Positions 33,950-40,641 of a stretch of 64,000 nt of DNA are shown here, in pieces. The stretch is from assembly GCA_015067945.1 (NCBI GenBank), contig SVLM01000006.1:1-64000 (forward strand). The letters are read 5' to 3'. The notes below the pieces were generated by a model. It was not told the origin of the DNA. It saw nothing but the letters and a program-made list of their open reading frames with translations, and searched no databases. This DNA is from Oscillospiraceae bacterium (GTDB taxonomy: Bacteria > Bacillota > Clostridia > Oscillospirales > Oscillospiraceae). Each line of letters opens with the position of its first letter. The stretch's first letter is position 1. The translations under genes and the position numbers were made by a program.

Positions 33950-34936
33950 TTAGGACTGGATTTCATTCTGAATAAGAAACGGTTCGGCCTTTAGCAGAGG
34001 GTAACTAACCAAATCTCTGCCATCCAAATCCTCCCGGTGCATATCCACACCGACGATCCGGCTGTTTTCGTAGGTGGTGTAGTAGTAGACCCCCGCATCT
34101 GTGTCGCAGCAGGAGGTGTATTGAGTCACCTCGTAGCTGCCGTCGGACAATCGGCAGCACCCCCGAATCTGTGCAACCGTTCCCAAAATGTGGAAAAACT
34201 GATGCACGCTTTCCGCTTCCGATTCTCCGGAAACGGAATTTAGTTTTCCAAAAGCTGCCCGGACAAACCGGGACCGGGAGGAAAGATCCCCCGGCAAACC
34301 AATTGCCCCCATTCCACGGCTATATTGCCGCAAATCGAGGGTTGGACAAAACCGATTTTCCGGTTCTTCGGCACTTAATTGCATAAAGTCATTCAAATGG
34401 AACAAATGCTCCGGAAAGGTGGGGCTGTTGGTCAGCACTCCCAGAGGGTTGTCATAAATGTGCAGCCCATCTGCAGTAGCCTCTACCGTCACTGCCCCGG
34501 TGCGGTCTGCAATGATCCAGTGCAGGCTGGCCGACGGCAGGGCATCAGAAAAAGCGTCATCCGTCAAATTGAGCCTGCCCAGCAAGGACTTTGCTTGTTG
34601 CAAATCCTCACATTGCCCCAATACCCAGGGAATAAATTCGAACACCGCCACATTGTCCTTGTTAGCCTGCGGTTTTCCGAAGGCCGCAAAACCTACAAAA
34701 TTCAAACCCGCCATGGCAAGTCCGTGTTCATTCATGGCATCGTAGTACAGCGGATACCCTTTCGCTACATGAGCCATGCCCAGCATGGCAAAATGCCCCC
34801 TGCTTTCCGGCAAATGCCGATAGGGCAGGGGAAACCGTCTGGGCGTAAAAACCACGGACTCCCCGTAATGCACTTCGTAGTCCAAGGTTCGTCCAAAATA
34901 AAAATGCCCGTTTTGATAAGTCACAGCGGTACACAT
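33950..34936 (-). CDS. Choloylglycine hydrolase family protein (bile salt hydrolase / penicillin V acylase)
   Basis: A 328-residue Ntn-hydrolase. The ATG at 34936 (GGAG 8 nt upstream) places the catalytic Cys at position 2 (MCTAVTYQ), to be exposed by Met removal. Other family residues are Arg16 and Asp19 in FGRTLDYE, the AMAGLNFVG segment, Asn in LTNSPTF, and the Arg-rich GLPGDLSSRSRFVR. Enzymes of this family deconjugate bile salts or cleave penicillin V. The Asn in AGLNF and the gut-like context favour bile salts, but substrate cannot be settled from sequence. It is divergent from a MATE exporter gene. The frame is open further upstream, but that part contradicts the Ntn mechanism. Confidence 0.9.
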   Translation of the reverse strand: MCTAVTYQNGHFYFGRTLDYEVHYGESVVFTPRRFPLPYRHLPESRGHFAMLGMAHVAKGYPLYYDAMNEHGLAMAGLNFVGFAAFGKPQANKDNVAVFEFIPWVLGQCEDLQQAKSLLGRLNLTDDAFSDALPSASLHWIIADRTGAVTVEATADGLHIYDNPLGVLTNSPTFPEHLFHLNDFMQLSAEEPENRFCPTLDLRQYSRGMGAIGLPGDLSSRSRFVRAAFGKLNSVSGESEAESVHQFFHILGTVAQIRGCCRLSDGSYEVTQYTSCCDTDAGVYYYTTYENSRIVGVDMHREDLDGRDLVSYPLLKAEPFLIQNEIQS

Positions 34937-34972
34937 TGCCATCGCTCCTTTTGGGATAGTGTCTTCCAAAAC

Positions 34973-35001
34973 TTGCAAACTATGCAGCGATATGCTAGAA
35001 T
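34973..35001 (+). promoter_or_regulatory. Promoter of the second MATE gene
   Basis: TTGCAA (34973-34978), 17 nt, TAGAAT (34996-35001), in the divergent intergenic region. Confidence 0.6.
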
Positions 35002-35031
35002 GAGAAAAATTCAAAAAAAGTTGGTACGTAA

Positions 35032-36363
35032 ATGAAAATTCCACTTTCTGACCATTTTTCCTACCGCAAGCTGCTGCGATTTACCATGCCGTCGATCATG
35101 ATGATGATCTTCATCTCCATCTATGGCGTGGTGGATGGCTTGTTTGTGTCTAATTACGCAGGCAAGGCATCTTTGACCGCCATCAATTTGGTCATGCCCT
35201 ATATCATGATGTTCGGCAGCTTCGGCTTTATGCTGGGCACCGGCGGCACGGCACTGATTTCCAAAACTTTGGGAATGGGCGATTCGGAAAAAGCCAATGA
35301 AATATTTTCCATGCTTGCGGTGGTTTGTGTCATTGCCGGTGTTCTGCTGACGGCGGTAGCCATGCTCCTGCTCCGCCCGGTGGTGACTCTGCTGGGTGCG
35401 GAGGGGGAAATTCTGGAAAACTCCATGCACTATGGCATGATCGTTCTGCCGGCCACCACCGCCTATATTCTGCAGTTTTCCTTCCAGAGTTTTTGCGTTA
35501 CAGCGGAAAAATCCAATTTGTCTCTGACCATGACCGTCGTCTCCGGACTTTGCAATATTGCTTTGGATTTCTTATTTGTTGCGATCCTTGGATGGGGACT
35601 GCGTGGTGCGGCCGCCGCCACTGCTATTTCTCAGTTCATAGGTGCAGTGATCCCGCTGGTCTACTTCTCCCGCAAAAATCCCAGCCTGCTGCGGCTGAGA
35701 AAATTCCGCTTCGACGGCAAAGCACTGCTCCGAGCCTTTACCAATGGCTCTTCTGAGCTGATGAGCAATCTGTCGATGAACATTGTGGCCATGCTCTATA
35801 ATCTGCAGCTGATGCGTTATGCCGGTGAGGATGGTGTGGCGGCCTACGGAGTCATCATGTATGTAAATTTGGTGTTTATGGCCACCTTCATAGGCTTTTC
35901 CATCGGAACAGCACCCTTGTTTGGCTATAACCACGGTGCGAATAACGAATCGGAGCTGAAAAATCTGTTCCGAAAAAGTATAACGGTGCTGGCGGCTGCG
36001 GCGGTGGTCATGGCAACCTCTGCCATCCTGCTGTCGGGCACCCTGGCACGGCTGTTCGTCGGCTACGATGAGCACCTGATGACCATGACGGTTCAGGGCT
36101 TTATGATCTATGCCTGCTCGTTCCTGTTCAGCGGCTTTAATATGTTCGGCAGTGCCATGTTTACCGCCTTTAATAACGGACTGATTTCCGCTGTGATCTC
36201 CTTTGTGAGAACGCTGATCTGTCAAATCGCTGCGGTGCTGCTGTTGCCCTTGATCTTCGGCTTGGAAGGTATCTGGATGTCCATCGTAGTGGCGGAATTT
36301 ACCGCCGTACTGCTGACGACCTGCTGCTTCGTGAAATTCCGCAAACGCTACCATTACGCATAA
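35032..36363 (+). CDS. MATE-family efflux transporter (MepA-like)
   Basis: A 443-residue membrane protein with about 12 helices in two repeats. The sequence MPSIMMMIFISIYGVVDGLF in helix 1 and GTAPLFGYNHGANN in the second half are typical of MepA-like MATE exporters. The Shine-Dalgarno is poor. It is transcribed divergently from the bile-salt-hydrolase-like gene with about 95 bp between start codons, so shared control and a role in exporting bile acids or drugs is possible but unproven. Confidence 0.88.
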   Translation: MKIPLSDHFSYRKLLRFTMPSIMMMIFISIYGVVDGLFVSNYAGKASLTAINLVMPYIMMFGSFGFMLGTGGTALISKTLGMGDSEKANEIFSMLAVVCVIAGVLLTAVAMLLLRPVVTLLGAEGEILENSMHYGMIVLPATTAYILQFSFQSFCVTAEKSNLSLTMTVVSGLCNIALDFLFVAILGWGLRGAAAATAISQFIGAVIPLVYFSRKNPSLLRLRKFRFDGKALLRAFTNGSSELMSNLSMNIVAMLYNLQLMRYAGEDGVAAYGVIMYVNLVFMATFIGFSIGTAPLFGYNHGANNESELKNLFRKSITVLAAAAVVMATSAILLSGTLARLFVGYDEHLMTMTVQGFMIYACSFLFSGFNMFGSAMFTAFNNGLISAVISFVRTLICQIAAVLLLPLIFGLEGIWMSIVVAEFTAVLLTTCCFVKFRKRYHYA

Positions 36364-36393
36364 AAGCAGGGGCGGCTTGCCGCCCGAAAAGCA

Positions 36394-36438
36394 TTCCCCT
36401 TTGGGGAAGGTGGCCGAGCGAACGCGAGGTCGGATGAG
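36394..36438. repeat. Dispersed intergenic repeat (hairpin plus GGTGGCCGAGCG)
   Basis: TTCCCC/GGGGAA hairpin followed by GGTGGCCGAGCGAACGCGAG. It matches 3739-3779, where the hairpin bases differ but the stem is kept. Confidence 0.75.
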
Positions 36439-36449
36439 ATTTGTTGTCG

Positions 36450-36504
36450 TTGGCTCCCCCCTCCGGGGGAACTGGCAAAAATTGCAGATTTTTGCATGAG
36501 AGGG
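36450..36504. repeat. Dispersed intergenic repeat (TTGGCTCC...ATTGCAGATTTTTG)
   Basis: Second copy of the element at 20947-21000. Here it directly follows the GGTGGCCGAGCG repeat, giving a composite unit. Confidence 0.75.
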
Positions 36505-36508
36505 CTTT

Positions 36509-36601
36509 GTCATCCTGAGCGTAGGGCGAATGCCCGGAGTCGAAGAATCCGTTCTCCGAAGAAGCAGTCATTGCGAGGCGGCTTTGCCGCCGTGGCAATC
36601 C
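36509..36601. repeat. Further intergenic repeat-like segments
   Basis: Two blocks: TGTCATCCTGAGCG... ending GTCGAAGAATCC (36509-36550), and GTCATTGCGAGGCGGC with a GGCGGC/GCCGCC hairpin ending GTGGCAATCC (36567-36601). Both resemble repeat families often seen between genes in gut Clostridia. No coding signal. Confidence 0.5.
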
Positions 36602-36612
36602 CTAAATAACAC

Positions 36613-36644
36613 CACCGCCCCGGAACAGCCGTTCCGGGGCGGTG
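36613..36644 (-). terminator. Terminator of the esterase gene
   Basis: CACCGCCCCGGAAC and GTTCCGGGGCGGTG form a 14-bp perfect stem 22 bp after the minus-strand stop. The T tract is weak. Confidence 0.65.
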
Positions 36645-36666
36645 TATCTAAGTGCCAATTATCAAA

Positions 36667-37410
36667 TCACGTTCTCGATTCGATAAAACTATGGATCAGT
36701 TTTCCAAATACGCTGTCACCCTTTTCGTCCTGGGCGTTCACATAGGCACAATGGGTGCCGTGCATAACGGTCAGCGTCACATTGCCGCCACAACCAAAAT
36801 GCTTCAGGGTCGAAATCAGCAGCATAGTTTGTTCGTACCGATTTTGCATATCATTATCCGACACGATAATCAACATCGACGGATAACTGTGTTTTCCGTC
36901 AATGTGGTAAAGCGGTGCGGCTTCATCAATAATCACCCGACGCGAATCCAAACCACGCTCTTTCAAAACATTATAATGACAGGTGGGCTGCCCGGCGTCA
37001 TGAATGAATCCGGATACATCAGCAGGGGACAGGCCATGCTTGGCAAGCAGTCTTTCGTCAAAGCAGAGCATCTGGGAAATATAGGCGCCGGCAGAGCTGC
37101 CGCCGATGTAGATGCCGTTAGCAGAGCCGTATTGACTGATGTTTTGAAATACCCAGGCTGTAACGGCTGCAGCATCCTGGAGAAAATCGGGGTATTTGGC
37201 ATTGGGGTACATCCGGTAATCTGCACTGATAACGGCAATGCCCCGATCAGTCAAGTATTCTGCAAAGGGCTTGCACGCAGTTTTGTCTCCGGTCGTCAGG
37301 CCGCCGCCATGGAAATAAAGGAATACAGGGAAATGCTCACACTCCGGTAAATGAATATCCAGACATTGACCGGATTTCCGGCAGTAGCAAATGTTTGAAT
37401 AAGATTGCAT
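36667..37410 (-). CDS. HSL-type alpha/beta hydrolase (esterase)
   Basis: A 247-residue cytoplasmic alpha/beta hydrolase of the hormone-sensitive-lipase type. It has the oxyanion motif YFHGGGLTTGD, nucleophile IYIGGSSAGAY, acid IIVSDNDMQN and catalytic His in MHGTHCAY. Such enzymes cut short-chain esters; the substrate is unknown. It is monocistronic, between a repeat-rich intergenic region and the restriction-modification cassette. Confidence 0.88.
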   Translation of the reverse strand: MQSYSNICYCRKSGQCLDIHLPECEHFPVFLYFHGGGLTTGDKTACKPFAEYLTDRGIAVISADYRMYPNAKYPDFLQDAAAVTAWVFQNISQYGSANGIYIGGSSAGAYISQMLCFDERLLAKHGLSPADVSGFIHDAGQPTCHYNVLKERGLDSRRVIIDEAAPLYHIDGKHSYPSMLIIVSDNDMQNRYEQTMLLISTLKHFGCGGNVTLTVMHGTHCAYVNAQDEKGDSVFGKLIHSFIESRT

Positions 37411-37503
37411 ATTTCTACCTCCGTTTGCAGGATATGTAAGAAAATTAAACTGCGGTAAATGGGGCTTGTCAATGCAGAAATACCGGGGGTTGCGATTGGA
37501 TGC

Positions 37504-37535
37504 TCCAAGTGTAAAGAGCCGTTTTCGTTGCAGGT
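37504..37535. repeat. Left imperfect direct repeat of the R-M cassette
   Basis: Begins TCCAAGTGT and aligns without gaps to 39413-39444 with about 25 of 32 identical bases. It marks the left edge of the AT-rich R-M segment. Confidence 0.5.
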
Positions 37536-37560
37536 TCTTCAGCCTACTCGAAAAGTATAG

Positions 37561-38328
37561 TTATTCATTTACGGTTTGATCTTCAAAAAGGATTAGTGGA
37601 TTGGCTTTGAATTGAAGCATATTAGCAGTGTCAGCACCGTTATCTCCGCCCTTCCGTTGCAATGTGATTGTGCCCAAGCGGATGTTGCCCTGCTTAGTGA
37701 ATACCACTTGGCAATCGCCGGCATAAATGGAAATGGCTTCGTTAACGGCTATCAATTTCCAGTTATATGTGTCTTCGTAGCTTTGGATGATTAACGACCA
37801 TTCAGCCGCAAATCTGCCCCTGCCACGGATAACATCACTTATGATCATAATGAGGTTTTTTTGGAAAAACCTATGCAACAAAGCTTGTTCGTCGGGTGTG
37901 AATTCGTCAACGAACATTCTTTTGGGATTTCTGCTGTTTGGGCGTGGTGGAAGCTCGCCATCATATAATTTCAGTAAGTTTGCTACCTTAGGAACAATAT
38001 GCCAATTTGGAATATAATAATCAACCTTGCGTTTTTCGACTTGGTTATAGCCCTTGTCCTTAGATGAAACCAACTTGACTTGTATGTTTTCGACGGTTTC
38101 TAAATGCTTCTTTTTGATGTATATTCTTATAACAACATTAATATCGGATTTATAGCCCTTTTGGCCTATTTTCTCAGCATGTACATATTCTATCTCGTTA
38201 AGATTATACATCATTATTTTAAGCCATTGCTGAGCGTCAATATCGTTTTTCCAATTGTTAAACTTATCGGCAACGCTCTGCTCATTTTCAAAACCACCTT
38301 TGGCGATTTGAGATCCCGTCATAGCCAT
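37561..38328 (-). CDS. HinP1I-like type II restriction endonuclease (GCGC)
   Basis: A 255-residue protein that follows the remembered HinP1I sequence nearly end to end: KGGFENEQSVADKFNNW, GYKSDINV, NIQVKLVS, DVIRGRGRFAAEWSL and QRKGGDNGADTANMLQFK. The catalytic set Asp62 (KSD), Gln83 and Lys85 (QVK) is present. HinP1I cuts G/CGC. It overlaps the end of the methyltransferase gene by 10 nt and is translated after it, which lets methylation come first. The segment is much more AT-rich than its neighbours, a sign of transfer. Confidence 0.93.
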   Translation of the reverse strand: MAMTGSQIAKGGFENEQSVADKFNNWKNDIDAQQWLKIMMYNLNEIEYVHAEKIGQKGYKSDINVVIRIYIKKKHLETVENIQVKLVSSKDKGYNQVEKRKVDYYIPNWHIVPKVANLLKLYDGELPPRPNSRNPKRMFVDEFTPDEQALLHRFFQKNLIMIISDVIRGRGRFAAEWSLIIQSYEDTYNWKLIAVNEAISIYAGDCQVVFTKQGNIRLGTITLQRKGGDNGADTANMLQFKANPLILFEDQTVNE

Positions 38329-39302
38329 TTCATCACGTCCTTGTTGTTCGTAATTTGAAGAACAATCTGTTGCAGAAGATCAACAACAACAGAGTTTCCA
38401 AACTGCTTATATGCAACAGTATCTTTATCCGCTATTATAAAACTGTCGGGAAAACCTTGCATTCTTGCACACTCTCGAGGCGAGAGCCGTCTAATTTTGC
38501 CGTCAATTCTATAAAGACCGGTTTTTGCTCCCACACCACCGCCATATGCTGAAAGTGTGATGCCTTTTCCTTTGGGGCTGTATATTCTTTCGCCTTGACC
38601 GCCCTTGTTTACAATGCCAATACGAATAGGTTTTGTTTCACAGATCAATTCTGCATCGTCTTTGTGTATGACGATGTCATTTCGGTTAATAATGTATTCT
38701 TCTGCATCCTCTGCACAAACAATATCTTTAACATACTTATGCTTTTGTGTAGGGGAAGGGAATTCGAAGTTTGAAATACCCATATCTTTCCTAAAGCAAA
38801 CTATGTATATTCTTTTTCTGCTTTGCGGAGAACCATATTCTGCTGAATCTAAGACCTTATAATACACATCATAGCCGATAGAATTCAAAGTGTTTGTAAT
38901 TACTGTAAGAGTATTACCGTTGTTGTGTACCTCTAAATTCTTTACATTTTCCAAAAAGAGGATTTTGGGCTGTTTCTCTTTTGCGATGCGAGCAACGTCA
39001 AAGAATAGCGTTCCTCTGCTATCATTAAAGCCTTTTTGGTTTCCGCTTATACTAAACGCTTGACAAGGAAACCCGGCACACAAAATATCGTGTTCAGGGA
39101 TAGTCTTTTCATCAATTTTGGTAATATCACCTTGAGGAACTAAACCAAAGTTTTTAGAATATACGTCCGCGGCATCCTTATCCCATTCGGAAGCAAAAAC
39201 AATCTCTGCTCCAAAACTAGACAGTGCAAGGTGAAAACCACCTATTCCTGAAAATAAGTCAATTACTTTTATGCCATTTAACACTTTATCAACGTTTAAC
39301 AT
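38319..39302 (-). CDS. M.HhaI-like DNA (cytosine-5) methyltransferase (GCGC)
   Basis: A 327-residue C5 methyltransferase closely resembling M.HhaI: KVIDLFSGIGGFHLAL (SAM motif I), AGFPCQAFSISG with the catalytic Cys, ENVKN, QSRKRIY and the C-terminal KQFGNSVVV. The target-recognition region keeps GIVNKGGQGERIYS and ITLSAYGGGVGAKTG, as in M.HhaI, which methylates GCGC. The ATG at 39302 has GGAGG 8 nt upstream. It protects host DNA from the endonuclease encoded next to it. Confidence 0.95.
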   Translation of the reverse strand: MLNVDKVLNGIKVIDLFSGIGGFHLALSSFGAEIVFASEWDKDAADVYSKNFGLVPQGDITKIDEKTIPEHDILCAGFPCQAFSISGNQKGFNDSRGTLFFDVARIAKEKQPKILFLENVKNLEVHNNGNTLTVITNTLNSIGYDVYYKVLDSAEYGSPQSRKRIYIVCFRKDMGISNFEFPSPTQKHKYVKDIVCAEDAEEYIINRNDIVIHKDDAELICETKPIRIGIVNKGGQGERIYSPKGKGITLSAYGGGVGAKTGLYRIDGKIRRLSPRECARMQGFPDSFIIADKDTVAYKQFGNSVVVDLLQQIVLQITNNKDVMKWL

Positions 39303-39412
39303 TGTTTCTTCCTCCAAGTGTATAAAACGTCAATTTATTATATTAAAAAGAAGAGATTATTTCAAGTGTTTAATGAAAACAAAGTACAAGAGCGTAGAAA
39401 GTGGTAGAAAGT

Positions 39413-39444
39413 TCCAAGTGTCGAGATTCGTTTGCGTTGCCGTT
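39413..39444. repeat. Right imperfect direct repeat of the R-M cassette, with tRNA-Pro fragment
   Basis: Matches 37504-37535. It also contains AGTGTCGAGATTCG (39417-39430), identical to 14 bases of the tRNA-Pro 3' half at 39598-39611, as expected for an attachment-site remnant. Confidence 0.55.
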
Positions 39445-39515
39445 CGGGAATGAACGGCAACTAAGGTAGCCACCAGTTTTTGAACTGGTGGCAGCCATGT
39501 GCCACCGGCACATGG
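39437..39515. repeat. Three consecutive perfect hairpins
   Basis: TTGCCGTTC/GAACGGCAA (39437-39460), GCCACCAGTT/AACTGGTGGC (39469-39492) and CCATGTGCC/GGCACATGG (39495-39515). None is followed by a T tract. They fill the space between the R-M cassette edge and tRNA-Pro. Confidence 0.6.
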
Positions 39516-39548
39516 CGATTTAGATGATTCGAATCTCTCCACCATGGA

Positions 39549-39589
39549 AAAGAAAAAGACTGAAAGAGCAGATGCTCTTCCAGTCTTTT
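39549..39589 (-). terminator. tRNA-Pro(GGG) terminator
   Basis: On minus: AAAAAGACTGGAAGAGCA pairs with TGCTCTTTCAGTCTTTTT (one mismatch), ending in T tracts right after the encoded CCA. Confidence 0.85.
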
Positions 39590-39666
39590 TGGTCCGAGTG
39601 TCGAGATTCGAACTCGAGGCCTCTTGAACCCCATTCAAGCGCGATACCAAACTTCGCCACACCCGG
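39590..39666 (-). tRNA. tRNA-Pro(GGG)
   Basis: A 77-nt cloverleaf on minus. Acceptor CCGGGTG pairs with CACTCGG; anticodon stem CTTGA/TCAAG carries loop ATGGGGT, anticodon GGG; T loop is TTCGAAT; CCA is encoded. Confidence 0.94.
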
Positions 39667-39752
39667 ATATGCTTGCGTTTTCTTAACGCCACAGTATATT
39701 AGCACACCTTGACGAAAAATGCAAGCATTATTTTCACTTTTTTCAAAAAATT

Positions 39753-39971
39753 TTATTCACTGATGTTGGCCTTGATGACCTTGCCGATATTCCACAGCAT
39801 GGCGACCTTCTCTTCAGCGATCCGTTTCTGCTCCTCGCCCTCATATTCCACGTATACGGTGTGGCTGCCGCAGTCGGCACATTCCACCTGAACGCTCCAG
39901 CCGCCTTCGTGGATCAGCATGCCGTTTCCACGGCAGCAGGGGCACTCTTCCAGCTCGATGATCTTATCCAT
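39753..39971 (-). CDS. Small zinc-ribbon protein (Lar-like)
   Basis: A 72-residue protein with two Cys pairs, CPCC and CADCG, spaced like a zinc ribbon, and a following AMLWNIGK segment. This arrangement resembles Lar-family restriction-alleviation proteins (C-P-x-C...C..C-G...W-N). The ATG at 39971 has GGAG upstream; the longer frame runs into the DUF2344 gene. It lies 10 bp after that gene in the same operon. Closeness to the R-M cassette is suggestive, but tRNA-Pro and a terminator separate them. Confidence 0.6.
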   Translation of the reverse strand: MDKIIELEECPCCRGNGMLIHEGGWSVQVECADCGSHTVYVEYEGEEQKRIAEEKVAMLWNIGKVIKANISE

Positions 39972-39981
39972 AATTGACTCC

Positions 39982-40641
39982 TTATCTGAAGATGGTTTCT
40001 TCCGTGGTATAGATTTCTTGTCGGCAGCAGGTGACAAAATCCGGGGTATATTCCGGCAGGTATTTTGCGATTGCTGCACCCAGTTGCACAGGGTTTAGTG
40101 TTGGATTTTGACAGCAGATCCGTGCATTGAGCACCAAACAGTGGGCATCCGTCACCTCGACAGCGATCCTGCGGATCATGGGAATGATGTCCTGCTCGGC
40201 AATGCCGTTTTTACTCTTCTTTTCAACAACCAGCATTTCCCGGTAAAAGAGGGAAGTGATGGAATCCGGTGCACCCTCCGGAATACCCTTATCATATTCC
40301 AATGTCACAGAGCAATCCAGCAGAGCAAGATTCTTGATTTTTCCGCCATTTTCATAGACTTCCAACACGTTTACACCCTCTACAAGGGCTCTATTCAGCC
40401 TGTTTTTGATTTCTTCACAGCTGACAGCTTCGCCTTCCAATTCAAAATCCAGCAGCTCACAGTGGCTCTGCACGCCCACAGAAAGGGGCAGTGCAATAGA
40501 AACCGAGGGCCGGGGATTGTAGCCCTGTGTATGTGTCAAGGCAAAGCCGGCCCGCTTAAAGGCACGCTGGAACAGCCGCATCAAGTCCAAATGGGAGATC
40601 CACACGGCCTGACCTGTTTTGACAAATAACGCTCTAAGCAT
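39982..40641 (-). CDS. DUF2344 protein (TIGR03936-like)
   Basis: A 219-residue protein of the family that accompanies TIGR03960-type radical SAM proteins. It has FVKTGQAVWISHLDLMRLFQ and the hallmark THTQGYNPRPSVSIALPLSVG. The joint function, probably an RNA or ribosome modification, is not established. The ATG at 40641 has GGAGG 9 nt upstream and overlaps the end of the radical SAM gene by 8 nt, so the two are translationally coupled. Confidence 0.9.
   Translation of the reverse strand: MLRALFVKTGQAVWISHLDLMRLFQRAFKRAGFALTHTQGYNPRPSVSIALPLSVGVQSHCELLDFELEGEAVSCEEIKNRLNRALVEGVNVLEVYENGGKIKNLALLDCSVTLEYDKGIPEGAPDSITSLFYREMLVVEKKSKNGIAEQDIIPMIRRIAVEVTDAHCLVLNARICCQNPTLNPVQLGAAIAKYLPEYTPDFVTCCRQEIYTTEETIFR

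Noticed and set aside
33950-35044. Longer N-terminus for the choloylglycine hydrolase
   Set aside because: The family needs Cys directly after the initiator Met, which only the ATG at 34936 gives.
39437-39515. Integron attC sites
   Set aside because: The hairpins are perfect and lack the GTTRRRY core and the bulged-base layout of attC.
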